This document shows positions 53,851 through 62,430 of a DNA stretch of 64,000 nucleotides, piece by piece. Numbering within the stretch: the first letter of the stretch is position 1; every line of letters begins with the position of its first letter. The position numbers and the translations under genes are program-made. This stretch comes from Sulfurifustis variabilis (GTDB taxonomy: Bacteria > Pseudomonadota > Gammaproteobacteria > Acidiferrobacterales > Sulfurifustaceae). The notes beneath the pieces are model-generated. The model saw nothing but the letters and a program-made list of their open reading frames with translations. It was not told the DNA's origin and did no database searches. The stretch covers positions 1,798,001 through 1,862,000 of the forward strand of contig NZ_AP014936.1 of NCBI RefSeq assembly GCF_002355415.1, given 5' to 3'.

Positions 53851-54477
53851 ATGGGATGGAAGAGAACGTTCGCACTCGCGCCGGCGGTGCTCGGGTGGGG
53901 GTTGCCTGCGGCGGACGAAGGCGTACCTGCCGGCGGGTACCTGGGCGCGGGCATGGGCCGCGCCGAGTACGGTATCGAGGGGAACGTTGCGGATTTCGAG
54001 CAGGTCGACGCGCAGGACCGGTCGGACGACAGCCGCACGGTCGGCCGGATGTTCGCCGGCTACCGTTTCGCGCCCCATCTCGCCGTCGAGGCGACCTACC
54101 AGTCCCTCGGAACGTACGAGGTGCACGTCGAGGGACAAGGCGCGGGCGATCCGCTCGCTCTCGATCGCACGGCCGAGGCGGATGCCTATTCGATCGCGGC
54201 GCTCGGGCACTATCCCTTGAGCAGCGGATCCCTCTTCGCACGCCTCGGCGCCGCGCGCTGGCGCGTGGAGGCCACGACGGTCACGATTGCCGCGGGAGTC
54301 CCGCGGCGGCAAGAGGACGACGACAGCGGAACGGATCTGATCTGGGGTATCGGCTGGGAACACCGCCTCGGCAGCGGCGCGCTGCGGGTGGGCTACGAGG
54401 AGATCGGCAACGTGGGGATAGATGCGGAAGAAGACGATCTGCGCCTGATCGCGCTCGATGTCCTCCTGCGTTTTTGA
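53851..54477 (+). CDS. Outer-membrane beta-barrel protein (OmpA/OmpW-like)
   Basis: 208 residues with a hydrophobic leader (TFALAPAVLGWGLPAADEG) and alternating beta-strands: YLGAGMGRAEYGI, TVGRMFAGYRFAPHLAVEAT, SLFARLGAARWRVEAT, GTDLIWGIGWEHRLG, LIALDVLLRF. It ends in Phe, the usual outer-membrane assembly signal. An eight-strand barrel is likely. The longer frame starts with GTG at 53827; the ATG at 53851 has GGGAG upstream and is chosen. Ligand or function is unknown. Confidence 0.85.
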   Translation: MGWKRTFALAPAVLGWGLPAADEGVPAGGYLGAGMGRAEYGIEGNVADFEQVDAQDRSDDSRTVGRMFAGYRFAPHLAVEATYQSLGTYEVHVEGQGAGDPLALDRTAEADAYSIAALGHYPLSSGSLFARLGAARWRVEATTVTIAAGVPRRQEDDDSGTDLIWGIGWEHRLGSGALRVGYEEIGNVGIDAEEDDLRLIALDVLLRF

Positions 54478-54513
54478 ATCGGCGGCCCGATCAGGAGCGG
54501 ACGCCGGCCTGAC

Positions 54514-54675
54514 TCACCACCAGAGGAGCCGATAGCGCGGGCGCGGCGCCTCTTCCCTCTCCGCTTCGGGCGCACCCCGTCGACGGCTCGTGACCGATCC
54601 GGTCTTTCGCGCCTGCCGTTTCTCGCGCACCCGTCGCCGTCCCGTCGATCCGCCTTTCTTGCCGCTGGCTGTCAT
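54514..54675 (-). CDS. Small basic protein
   Basis: 53 residues: MTASGKKGGSTGRRRVREKR then a region rich in Arg, Glu and Pro ending in RYRLLWW. AAGGAGA lies six bases before the ATG, an ideal ribosome site, which is the main support. Highly basic, so nucleic-acid binding is possible. No family is recognised. It is convergent with the outer-membrane gene. Confidence 0.55.
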   Translation of the reverse strand: MTASGKKGGSTGRRRVREKRQARKTGSVTSRRRGAPEAEREEAPRPRYRLLWW

Positions 54676-55002
54676 CGGTTCTCCTTCGTGCCCGAAACAT
54701 CGCGCACCCTGTCGTCCGGAGCAATACCCGTGCCGGCCGCTCCTGCCCGTCCAGAGGCCCCGCGCCCACCTGCGCGTCGTCCCCGGGCGACGCCCGACCC
54801 GGAAACCCGCCGGCCGTGGCTCCGGTCGGCGTCTCTTCCGGGAGACAAGTGCTCGCCGTAGCCGCCGGACGACTTCGCGATCACGTGACAATACCACCCT
54901 AAGTGGTTAACCGGGCGGCGAAAAGTACGTCCTATTGGTATACAGGCGACTCAACCGCCGTGCGGCGCAGAGAACCCGCAGGGCCTGACCGGAGGGAACC
55001 GC
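54676..55002. other. Gene-free stretch of 327 bases
   Basis: No supported gene and no repeat seen. The part around 54891-54957 is less G+C-rich (ACAATACCACCCTAAGTGG, TACGTCCTATTGGTATACAG) and probably holds promoters for the small basic gene on the left and the tiny membrane gene on the right. Confidence 0.4.
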
Positions 55003-55077
55003 ATGAACTCGATCATTTATCTCGTCGGACTGGTGGTGATCGTCCTCGTCATCCTCGGATTCCTGGGCCTCGCCTGA
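55003..55077 (+). CDS. Tiny single-helix membrane protein
   Basis: 24 residues: MNSIIYLVGLVVIVLVILGF plus LGLA. One membrane helix, no loop. GGAGGG precedes the ATG at the right distance. Near-identical tiny hydrophobic peptides (MNxIIYLVGLVVVVL type) occur in many proteobacteria, often unannotated because of their length. Location: inner membrane; role unknown, perhaps a regulator of a larger membrane protein. Confidence 0.7.
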   Translation: MNSIIYLVGLVVIVLVILGFLGLA

Positions 55078-55136
55078 TCCGGCGCCCGAGGCGCCTCCGG
55101 GAATCGCCCGCCTCCCGGCTACGCCTCCGCAAAAGC

Positions 55137-55168
55137 GGCGGCACGGTCCAAAAAAAAGCCGTGCTGCC
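55137..55168. terminator. Hairpin between convergent small genes
   Basis: GGCGGCACGG pairs with CCGTGCTGCC (one G-U) around a 12-base loop containing eight A. It sits between the plus-strand tiny membrane gene and the minus-strand small basic gene, so it could terminate either. No T tract follows on either strand, so it is only a candidate. Confidence 0.4.
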
Positions 55169-55246
55169 CTCCCGGCGGCATTGCGGCGCCGGCGCCACGA
55201 ACCTGCCTCGCCGATCTCGACCGCCCCGATCCGGGGACCGCGGTCG

Positions 55247-55408
55247 CTACCGCGTCGCGCTCTCCTCGACCTTCGACTTGCGACGCAGATCAGCGGAATG
55301 GGCGCGCTTGTACGTCTGGATGTCCGTGAAGCGGCCCTTGCTGTCGCGCATTGCGTAGAGCTTCGTGCCCTTGCTGCTGCGGTGGGTGGTGCGTCTTGCC
55401 TTGGCCAT
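55247..55408 (-). CDS. Small basic conserved protein
   Basis: 53 residues: MAKARRTTHRSSKGTKLYAM, RDSKGRFTDIQTYKRAHSAD, then KSKVEES. This TKLYAxRDxxGxFxDIQxYKRAH pattern is a small protein family seen in many bacteria and not functionally described. GGAGGG precedes the ATG. A near-match FNR-type site lies 75 bases upstream, the same distance as other sites in the window. Confidence 0.75.
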   Translation of the reverse strand: MAKARRTTHRSSKGTKLYAMRDSKGRFTDIQTYKRAHSADLRRKSKVEESATR

Positions 55409-55483
55409 GACTTCCCTCCGTGGTCGCCACGCGGCGGTGCTGCCGCTCGCCACACACCGTAAGCGCAACGGCCCGCCGCCGCC

Positions 55484-55497
55484 ATGACCCACGTCAA
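55484..55497. promoter_or_regulatory. Near-match FNR-type site upstream of small basic protein gene
   Basis: ATGAC-CCAC-GTCAA, one base off TTGAY-N4-RTCAA, 75 bases before the start of the 53-residue basic protein. Confidence 0.4.
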
Positions 55498-55563
55498 AAA
55501 GCGCGTACGCGACGATGTATGCCGCACCCGTCATTCGCCGGCTCGAAAGGCAGCGGTGTCTAC

Positions 55564-55851
55564 CTAAACCGACTCGACGGCGATCATCCGGGTCTCCGCG
55601 GACTCCGCCCGCATGCGCTTGGGCAGGCGGTACTCCTCCGAGGCCCACCACGCCTTCGCGCGCTCGAGCGTCGGAAACTCGAGCACGACGATGCGCTGCG
55701 GGTCCCAGTCGCCTTCGAGCCGCTCGATCCTTCCGCCGCGCGCGAGGAACTTGCCGCCGTAAGGCGCGAGGGTCGCCGGCACGCGCTTCCTGTACTCCTC
55801 GAACTTCGCGGCATCGGTGATGCGGACATCGACAATGACCAGGGCGCTCAT
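55564..55851 (-). CDS. DUF1330 protein (dimeric alpha-beta barrel)
   Basis: 95 residues of a single DUF1330 domain: ALVIVDVRITDAAKFEEYRK, APYGGKFLARGG, LEGDWDPQRIVVLEFPTLER, AKAWWASEEYRLPKRMR. This ferredoxin-like fold is related to monooxygenase-like and antibiotic-biosynthesis-monooxygenase dimers; cytosolic, function unknown. I start at the ATG at 55851, which precedes the first strand and has AGGAACGGGA upstream. Confidence 0.93.
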   Translation of the reverse strand: MSALVIVDVRITDAAKFEEYRKRVPATLAPYGGKFLARGGRIERLEGDWDPQRIVVLEFPTLERAKAWWASEEYRLPKRMRAESAETRMIAVESV

Positions 55852-56082
55852 GATTCCCGTTCCTCGTTGAACGACACGACTCTCTCCCGGTCCTTCACTC
55901 CGAGTCAAACGCGCGTGCGGCCGCGCCCGTCAAAGAGCTCCTTGCCCGGCGGCATCCGCGGGAAACGACACTCGTCGGCGCTCGACACTTTTCGAAGCGT
56001 ATTCAACGTGCCCCGCCCCATTCCTCATTTATCGCGCAACTTCCCGGCCCCATGGACCTCCAACCCACTGGATGCCGTCCTC

Positions 56083-57120
56083 ATGCACAACCTGATCCAC
56101 GCCCGGCTCATCGCTGCCCTCTTCGCGGCGACACTGTTCCTGCCCGCCGCCGTCCCGGCCGCCGAGGCGCCGGTCGACCTCGAGCCGCAGCGCCTGATCG
56201 CGCCCGAAGTGATCGCGCAGCGCGACTTCGCGCTGCACCTCGCGAGCGCGCTCGGTGTCCGGATCCCCGATCGCGACGATCCGGCGGCCGCCGTCCGTGC
56301 GCTCGAGGAACGCGGGATCGCGCCGCGGACCGGATGGGAGCCTGACGAGGCCGTCACGCCGCAGACGATCGCGGAGCTCCGTGACGCCGTCGCAGCGGCG
56401 GCGTCCGCCGGTCGCATCAAGCCCGACCGGGAGGAGGCCGTGCAGGCCTTCGAGCAGATCGTCGCGCAGCTCGGGCTTCCGCTGCCTATCGAGCCACCGC
56501 GCTATGCCGAGGACGAGACGGGGGTGAGGCGGTACGAGGGTGCCTGCGATCCCGGGGCTTACGACGACTACTACGGCAGCACCGGCATACCGCCTTACAC
56601 GTACTGCCCTCCGCCGCCCGCCTACTTCTCCATGTATGCGTGGGTAGGAAGCCCGTTCTACTGGGACGGCTACTACTTCCCGGGCTTCTATACGCTCCGC
56701 TACCCGTACGTGATCGTCTTTCCGCGCGAGCCGGTCCCGCCCCCGCGTTTCTCGGAAGGCGTGATCGGCGGCGCGCGACCGCCCGCCGCCACGCCGGTCC
56801 CGCCCGGCGGGGGCGGCCCCGGTTTCCGGGACACGCCCATCGTCCCGCCGTCCTCGTCCGTGCCGCGCGCGATCCCGCTCCCCGACCGCGGGCCACGGTT
56901 CTCCGAAGGCGCCCTCGGAGGCCAGGGCCAGTCGGTGCCCCGGACCGCACCCGCCGTGCCGCCTGCCAGCTCGCCGCGCGTCATTCCTTCACCCCGGCCG
57001 CCGATCGGCGCCACGCCCCGATCCTCGCCGCCGCCGGCCGCGCGGCCGTCGCCGGCTCCGTCGCCCGCCCCGCCGGCCGGCGGCGGCAATCGCGGCTGGC
57101 GGGATGTGATCGGCAAGTGA
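56083..57120 (+). CDS. Exported protein with Tyr-rich centre and Pro-rich C-terminus
   Basis: 345 residues. Signal peptide LIAALFAATLFLPAAVPAAE. A helical N-terminal region to about 155 (DFALHLASALGVRIPD, EEAVQAFEQIVAQLG), then a Tyr/Pro-rich region (GAYDDYYGSTGIPPYTYCPP, FYWDGYYFPGFYTLRYPY), and a low-complexity C-terminal 120 residues of Pro, Ser, Gly and Arg with repeated PRFSEG. Not recognised; likely periplasmic or attached to the envelope. The ATG at 56083 opens directly onto the signal peptide. Confidence 0.75.
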   Translation: MHNLIHARLIAALFAATLFLPAAVPAAEAPVDLEPQRLIAPEVIAQRDFALHLASALGVRIPDRDDPAAAVRALEERGIAPRTGWEPDEAVTPQTIAELRDAVAAAASAGRIKPDREEAVQAFEQIVAQLGLPLPIEPPRYAEDETGVRRYEGACDPGAYDDYYGSTGIPPYTYCPPPPAYFSMYAWVGSPFYWDGYYFPGFYTLRYPYVIVFPREPVPPPRFSEGVIGGARPPAATPVPPGGGGPGFRDTPIVPPSSSVPRAIPLPDRGPRFSEGALGGQGQSVPRTAPAVPPASSPRVIPSPRPPIGATPRSSPPPAARPSPAPSPAPPAGGGNRGWRDVIGK

Positions 57121-57522
57121 ACCGCGGCGCCTGAAGCCTCTGCGCGCGCGTTCCGCGTTCGCACCGGATAGTCCTCGGGCAGTAACAGGCGCCTTCTCGC
57201 GCCCTGGTCCGGCGTCTCCCGTCGGCCCACGGCGGGAATGGGCACGGAAACGCGGCGTAGGTCGCTTTCGAACGCTCCCCGCTCCTTCTTATTAATAAGG
57301 GAATGCCAAGCCCGCCGCTCGACGCTCGAAAGAAGGGAGCCGCGCCTGCCGCGCGCGCCGACCCGGCCCGTCTCGCGCATCGAATGCCTTTCCGCTCGAA
57401 GCCGCTCCACGGCACCGTCCGCGCCAGCCGGCGGCGTGCACTGACACCCCGGACTGTGGGCATCCCGGGCGTTCGGGGAAATCCGCCGTCCGGTCCGGCC
57501 GCCGCATCGGTACGATGGCCGC
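57121..57522. other. 402-base stretch upstream of diguanylate cyclase, with AT-rich palindrome
   Basis: No supported gene. CTTATTAATAAG at 57288-57299 is a perfect 12-base palindrome in an otherwise G+C-rich setting, an operator candidate about 220 bases before the cyclase start. Confidence 0.4.
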
Positions 57523-59001
57523 ATGAACGCGGCAGGTGCGGCGTGGGAGCACGCGCTGGACCAGCCCGGCAGCGCCGGGCGGGCGACCCTGCGACATGCC
57601 GTGGCGTTCGCCGCGGTCATCGTCCTCATGACCGCGGTGGTGTTGTTCTTCGGGCCGGTGCAGCTGCCGGCCTTCCCGCAGTTCACGATCTTCCACACCG
57701 GTTTCGTCTTTCTGGTCGACGCCATCACGGCGTTCCTGCTGTTCGGGCAGTTCGTCTACCGCCGCCTGCCGTGCTACCTGCTTCTGGCCGCCGCGTTCCT
57801 GTTCAACGCGCTGGTCATGATTCCGTTCCTGCTCTCCTTTCCCGAAGCGCTCGCCGGGCAAGGGGAGGTCCTCGGCGGGTCGCAAAGCTCGATCTGGGTG
57901 TGGCACTTCTGGCATGCGCTCTTCCCGGCGATCGTGGCGCTGGCGCTGGTCGTCGACGAGCGCGGCGCCGGGCGGACCGTTCCGCCTCGCGAGGTCGTCC
58001 CGGTGATCGCGGCAGTGACGGCGGCGGTGCTGCTGCTCGTGGTCCTGGTCTCGCTCGCGGTGACGGTCTTCCATCACCGGCTGCCCGTGCTCATCGACGA
58101 GCATCGGGTTCCGCTCCGGCAGAACTTCTACTGGGTGGGGGCGGTCGCCGCGGCCGTCACGGCGCTGGCGTTCGCCCTGGCGGCGCGGCTCGCGCGGCGT
58201 CGCGCCGTGCTGCACGTCTGGCTCACGCTGGTGCTGCTCGCCTTCCTCGCCGACGAGGCCGCGAGCCTCGGGGCCTATCCCCGCTACGCGCTCGGCTGGT
58301 ATTTCGGGCGCGTCGAGTCGATGCTCGCGACCGGCACGCTGCTGGCCGTCTTCCTCACGGACATCAATCATCTCTACTATCGCCTCGCGCGCGCGATGCG
58401 CGATCTCTCCGGCACCAACCGGAAACTTTCGGCGACCATCGACGAAAAGGACGCGCTGCTCGCCGAGCTCCGCGAGAGCGAGGAGCGCGTGCGGCGGATG
58501 GCGTATTACGACGCGATCACCGAGCTGCCCAACCGGCGCTGGCTCATGGAGGCGCTGGCCCGCACCCTTGCCGTGGCGGAGCGGCACGGCCACGCCACGG
58601 CGGTGCTCTTCGTCGATCTCGACCGCTTCAAGGAGGTCAACGACAGCCTGGGCCACGAGGTGGGCGACGGCCTGCTTCGGGAAGTGGCGGGGCGCCTCGA
58701 ACGCTGCGTACGCGCCGCCGACACGGTCTCGCGCCTCGGCGGGGACGAGTTCGTGATCGTCCTGCCCGAGATCGCGGGGCCGCGCGACGCGACGGCGGTG
58801 GCCGACAAGATCCTGCGCGCGATGGCCGAGCCGATGACCATCGCCGGCCACGTCATCCGGATCACCGCGAGCATCGGCATCGCGATCGGCACGCGGGAGC
58901 ATCGGCTCGATGCCGCGGACCTCGTGCGCCGCGCCGACGAAGCGATGTACGCGGCCAAGAAGTCGGGGCGGAATCGGAAAGCGCTGAGCGCGTTCGCCTG
59001 A
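57523..59001 (+). CDS. Membrane diguanylate cyclase, MASE4-like sensor plus GGDEF
   Basis: 492 residues. Eight or so membrane helices to about 300 with a MASE4-like pattern (FTIFHTGFVFLVDAITAFLL, FGQFVYRRLPCYLLLAAAFL), a short helical linker, then a GGDEF domain from about 325: AYYDAITELPNRRWL, DLDRFKEVNDSLGHEVGD, and the intact active site RLGGDEF. An RxxD inhibitory site (RAAD) lies five residues before GGDEF, so product feedback is expected. It makes c-di-GMP. It precedes the response regulator and stressosome genes on the same strand, a combination also seen around stressosomes in other Gram-negatives. Confidence 0.93.
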   Translation: MNAAGAAWEHALDQPGSAGRATLRHAVAFAAVIVLMTAVVLFFGPVQLPAFPQFTIFHTGFVFLVDAITAFLLFGQFVYRRLPCYLLLAAAFLFNALVMIPFLLSFPEALAGQGEVLGGSQSSIWVWHFWHALFPAIVALALVVDERGAGRTVPPREVVPVIAAVTAAVLLLVVLVSLAVTVFHHRLPVLIDEHRVPLRQNFYWVGAVAAAVTALAFALAARLARRRAVLHVWLTLVLLAFLADEAASLGAYPRYALGWYFGRVESMLATGTLLAVFLTDINHLYYRLARAMRDLSGTNRKLSATIDEKDALLAELRESEERVRRMAYYDAITELPNRRWLMEALARTLAVAERHGHATAVLFVDLDRFKEVNDSLGHEVGDGLLREVAGRLERCVRAADTVSRLGGDEFVIVLPEIAGPRDATAVADKILRAMAEPMTIAGHVIRITASIGIAIGTREHRLDAADLVRRADEAMYAAKKSGRNRKALSAFA

Positions 59002-59228
59002 AACAAACGTTTGCCTCCGCGCGCTCCGCGCACGAGAACCCCAATACCGCGAGCGGGGGCTCTCACGTCGTGAAAGCAGAATGTGTATTACATCCGCGAA
59101 GCGCATCGCTAGAATCGCGTGACCCGAGAGAGGACGCATGCCGAACATAAGAAACGGCAGAAACGGCGCGGACTCTCTCGCTGTTATCCCGTAACGGTTC
59201 AGCGCCGCAGGCTCCGCAGGGAGGCCGG

Positions 59229-59633
59229 TTGGTACGCAATCGCATTCTGATCGTCGAGGACGACACGCACGTCCTCGAAACCTACAAGCTGTTCCTGGAG
59301 ATCGAGGGTTACCACGTCCTGACGGCGCACGACGGGCGCGAGGCGCTCGACCTCTTGCGTTTCGAAAAGGAACTGCCCGCCCTCATTCTTCTCGACCTGA
59401 TGATGCCCGTGATGAACGGGTGGCGGTTCCTCGAGGAACGCCGCGCCGATGCCCGGCTGGCGTCCGTTCCGGTCATCGCCATCACGAGCGCTCGTTTTCC
59501 CGAGGCCCCGCCGGGTGCCGTGCGCACGCTGCTCAAGCCCGTCGACATCCCGGAGCTCTTGCGCCTCGTCGCGGAGCACGCGCGCGACTCGCGCGCTCCG
59601 GCGCCGCAGCCACAGCCACCGTTCAAGCCATAG
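59229..59633 (+). CDS. Single-domain response regulator (receiver only)
   Basis: 134 residues: [20 protein letters not shown] with the acidic pair, phospho-acceptor Asp in [13 protein letters not shown], Thr/Ser in AITSA and Lys in LLKPVD. No output domain; a basic Pro-rich tail ends it. The start is TTG at 59229 with GGGAGG upstream; no ATG or GTG fits. It ends 23 bases before rsbR, so it is probably phosphorylated by the hybrid kinase at the end of the cluster and feeds the stressosome or the cyclase, which is inference. Confidence 0.9.
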   Translation: MVRNRILIVEDDTHVLETYKLFLEIEGYHVLTAHDGREALDLLRFEKELPALILLDLMMPVMNGWRFLEERRADARLASVPVIAITSARFPEAPPGAVRTLLKPVDIPELLRLVAEHARDSRAPAPQPQPPFKP

Positions 59634-59656
59634 TCCGTCGCGAAAGGAGCGTTTCC

Positions 59657-60586
59657 ATGCAGGCAAAAACAACCTCCGTCCTACCGGCCGTGCTCAAGAA
59701 GCACGAGAAAGACCTCCTCGACGACTGGATGAGGGAGCAGCTGTCGGCGCCGACGATGCGCAAGGACCTGGTCGACGAAGCCGAGCTGCGCAAGCAGTCG
59801 CGGGAGTTTCTCGATCTGCTCGGACGGACCGTGCAGAACGGATACCAGACCGACGTGCACGCGGCCGGCGAGTGGGCGCCCGTGCGCGAGTTCCTGTCGG
59901 ACATCTCACGCAAGCGCAGCACGCAGGGCTTCTCGCCCTCGGAGACGGCCACGTTCATCTTCTCGTTCAAGCAGCCGCTGTACACCCGGATGCGCAAGGA
60001 GCTCGAAAGCGCCGCCTTCGCCGACGCGTCGTGGGACGCGAATGTCCTCCTGGACAAGCTCGGCCTGTACACCATGGAGATGTTCATCAAGGCTCGCGAG
60101 GAGGTCATCAAGCGCCAGCAGGACGAGATGCTCGAGCTGTCGACGCCGGTGGTCACACTCTGGGAAGGCATCCTCGCCCTGCCCATGATCGGGACGCTCG
60201 ACAGCGCGCGCACCCAGGTCGTGATGGAGACGCTGCTCCAGCGCATCGTCGAGACCGGCTCGGAGATCGCCATCATCGACATCACCGGCGTCCCGATGGT
60301 CGACACCCTCGTCGCGCAGCATCTGCTGAAGACCGTCGCGGCCGCGCGGCTCATGGGCGCCGACTGCATCATCAGCGGCATCCGGCCTCAGATCGCGCAG
60401 ACCATGGTGCACCTCGCGATCGACCTGACGAGCGTCGTCACCAAGGCATCGCTCGCCGACGCCTTCGTGTACGCGCTGCGCCGGCTCGACCGGACCATGG
60501 ATCAGCGGGAGGCGCCGGGGCCCACGCCGGGGCTCGGGTTGGCCAAGCCTCCCGGGTCCGTCCAACGGCCGGGCACCCGGCGCTGA
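59657..60586 (+). CDS. rsbR: Stressosome core protein RsbR (RsbRD N-terminus, STAS C-terminus)
   Basis: 309 residues. Residues 1-150 are an all-helical RsbRD-type sensor domain. The STAS domain at about 160-275 has [20 protein letters not shown] and [20 protein letters not shown], with Thr217 and Thr249 at the positions phosphorylated by RsbT in Bacillus RsbR. A Pro-rich tail follows. With RsbS it builds the 1.8 MDa stressosome that sequesters the kinase RsbT. AAAGGAG precedes the ATG at 59657. The RsbRD domain is not a globin, so the signal sensed is unknown. Confidence 0.94.
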   Translation: MQAKTTSVLPAVLKKHEKDLLDDWMREQLSAPTMRKDLVDEAELRKQSREFLDLLGRTVQNGYQTDVHAAGEWAPVREFLSDISRKRSTQGFSPSETATFIFSFKQPLYTRMRKELESAAFADASWDANVLLDKLGLYTMEMFIKAREEVIKRQQDEMLELSTPVVTLWEGILALPMIGTLDSARTQVVMETLLQRIVETGSEIAIIDITGVPMVDTLVAQHLLKTVAAARLMGADCIISGIRPQIAQTMVHLAIDLTSVVTKASLADAFVYALRRLDRTMDQREAPGPTPGLGLAKPPGSVQRPGTRR

Positions 60587-60600
60587 ACCGGGCGCACCCC

Positions 60601-61020
60601 ATGGAGCGAATTCCGATCCTCCGGATGGGCCCCTTCCTGCTCGTCACCATCCAGGTCGACATGCACGACCGCCTGGCCATGCGGCTGCAGGAGGACCTGA
60701 CCAGCAAGATCACCGAGACCGGGGCCAAGGGCGTGCTGATCGACATTTCCTCGCTCGAGATCGTCGACTCGTTCATCGGCCGCATGCTCGCGAACATCTC
60801 CGCGATGGCGAGCGTGCTCGACGCCGAAACGGTGGTCGTCGGCATGCAGCCCGCCGTCGCGATCACGCTGGTGGAGCTCGGACTCTCCCTCACCGGCGTG
60901 CGCACGGCCCTCAACGTGGAGCGCGGGATGGCGCTCCTGTCGCGTTCGATCGGCACTCAGGTACCAGGCGGCCTGGCACCTTCCGAGGGAGAGAGGGTGG
61001 ATGGTGGTGCTGAAAAGTGA
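60601..61020 (+). CDS. rsbS: Stressosome scaffold RsbS (STAS)
   Basis: 139 residues, a single STAS domain with an extra C-terminal tail. [20 protein letters not shown] includes Ser57 equivalent to the RsbS Ser phosphorylated by Rsb[21 protein letters not shown] matches RsbS closely. It forms the scaffold with RsbR. The gene overlaps rsbT by 20 bases, so its last residues ([10 protein letters not shown]) are encoded across the rsbT start. Confidence 0.94.
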   Translation: MERIPILRMGPFLLVTIQVDMHDRLAMRLQEDLTSKITETGAKGVLIDISSLEIVDSFIGRMLANISAMASVLDAETVVVGMQPAVAITLVELGLSLTGVRTALNVERGMALLSRSIGTQVPGGLAPSEGERVDGGAEK

Positions 61021-61405
61021 GGTCCTGCCGGTGCGCGGCGAGGCGGACATCGTTGCCGCCAGGCAGGCGGTGCGCCGGATGGCGAACGAGCAGCGCTTCA
61101 GCCTGGTCGACCAGACCAAGATCGTCACCGCCGCGAGCGAGGTGGCGCGCAACACCGTCATCCACGGCGGCGGCGGCAGCGCGCGCATCGAGTCGCTCGA
61201 GGACGCCGGGCGCCGGGGTATCCGGCTGATCTTCGAGGACGAGGGTCCCGGCATCGACGACGTCGAGCTGGCGCTCAAGGACGGCTACACGACGGGCAGC
61301 GGGCTCGGCCTCGGGCTGGGCGGCGCGAAGCGGCTGTGCAACGAATTCGCCATCGAACCGCGTCCGGGAAAGGGCACGCGCATCGTCCTCGTCCGCTGGA
61401 CATGA
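61001..61405 (+). CDS. rsbT: RsbT-type serine/threonine kinase
   Basis: 134 residues of a GHKL kinase: N box [16 protein letters not shown]1 box [13 protein letters not shown]2 box [18 protein letters not shown]. It phosphorylates RsbR and RsbS, is released on stress, and then activates a downstream partner. Overlap with rsbS (20 bases) and with the next gene (ATGA) gives tight coupling. GAGAGGG precedes the ATG. Confidence 0.94.
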   Translation: MVVLKSEVLPVRGEADIVAARQAVRRMANEQRFSLVDQTKIVTAASEVARNTVIHGGGGSARIESLEDAGRRGIRLIFEDEGPGIDDVELALKDGYTTGSGLGLGLGGAKRLCNEFAIEPRPGKGTRIVLVRWT

Positions 61406-62424
61406 CACGCGTCTCCCTCGCCATACCGATCGAGGAAGAGAGCCGCGTGGGCGAGGCGCGCCGCGCCGCGCAGCGACTCGCCGCGGCGGCCGGGTTCGAC
61501 GAAAACGCCGCCGGCAAGGCGGCGCTCGCCGCGACCGAGATGGCGACGAACATCGTGAAGCACGCGGGCGCCGGCGAGCTGGTGCTGCGCCGCATCGACG
61601 AGCTCGGCGCGCGCGGTATCGAGATGCTGGCCCTCGACCGGGGCCGCGGCATCCGCAACGTCGCCGAGTCCATGCGCGACGGTCACTCGACCGCCGGCAG
61701 TCCGGGTACGGGGCTCGGCGCGCTCGAACGCCTCGCGGACGCCTTCGAGGTGTGGTCGGTCCCCGACGGCGGGACCGCGGTGCTCGTGCGCCTGTGGCTC
61801 GCTCCGCCCCGCGGCGGCGCACGCGCCGGGCATGCGGTCGGCGCCGTCAACGTCCCCTGTCCCGGCGAAGCGGTCTGCGGCGACAGCTGGATCGTCGAGC
61901 AGTCGGGCGACAGCCTGTTCGCGCTCGTCGCGGACGGCCTCGGTCACGGCGAGCGGGCCGCGGAGGCGGCCGACGAAGCGGCGCGCGTGTTCGCCGCGCG
62001 CCGCGCGGGCGGCGGCCTCCCGGATCTCATGGGCCGGATCGACGACGCCTTGCGCAAGACCCGCGGCGCCGCGATCGGGCTCGCCGAGATCGACCGGGCC
62101 CGCCGTCTGATCCGATACGTCGGCGTGGGGAACATCGCCGGGTCGATCGTGACCGCGAACGCCCACGCACGCAGCCGCAGCGTCGTGTCGCTCAACGGGA
62201 CGGTCGGCGGCGGCGTCCGCAAGGTACAGGAGTTCACCTATCCGTGCGAGAACGGCGCTCTCCTGGTCCTGCATTCGGACGGCCTGCGCGGCCTCTGGTC
62301 GCTGGACCGCTACCCGGGGCTGCTGCGCCGCGATCCGGCCCTGATCGCAGGCGTGCTCTACCGCGACTACCGCCGCAGCCGCGACGACGTGACCGTCGTC
62401 GTGCTGCGGACGGACGGAGGCTGA
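61402..62424 (+). CDS. GHKL-ATPase/PP2C fusion (RsbX-like phosphatase with anti-sigma-type kinase domain)
   Basis: 340 residues in two halves. The N-terminal 140 are an RsbW/RsbT-like ATPase: ATEMATNIVKHAG (N box), LDRGRGIRNV (G1), GTGLGALERLADAFEVW (G2). The rest is a SpoIIE-type PP2C phosphatase: VCGDSWIVEQSGD, VADGLGHGERAAE, VLHSDGLRGLWS, RSRDDVTVVVLR with all metal Asp present. RsbX dephosphorylates RsbS/RsbR and resets the stressosome; here it carries its own kinase-like domain, so opposing activities may sit in one chain. It overlaps rsbT by ATGA. Confidence 0.93.
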   Translation: MTRVSLAIPIEEESRVGEARRAAQRLAAAAGFDENAAGKAALAATEMATNIVKHAGAGELVLRRIDELGARGIEMLALDRGRGIRNVAESMRDGHSTAGSPGTGLGALERLADAFEVWSVPDGGTAVLVRLWLAPPRGGARAGHAVGAVNVPCPGEAVCGDSWIVEQSGDSLFALVADGLGHGERAAEAADEAARVFAARRAGGGLPDLMGRIDDALRKTRGAAIGLAEIDRARRLIRYVGVGNIAGSIVTANAHARSRSVVSLNGTVGGGVRKVQEFTYPCENGALLVLHSDGLRGLWSLDRYPGLLRRDPALIAGVLYRDYRRSRDDVTVVVLRTDGG

Positions 62425-62430
62425 ACCGCC

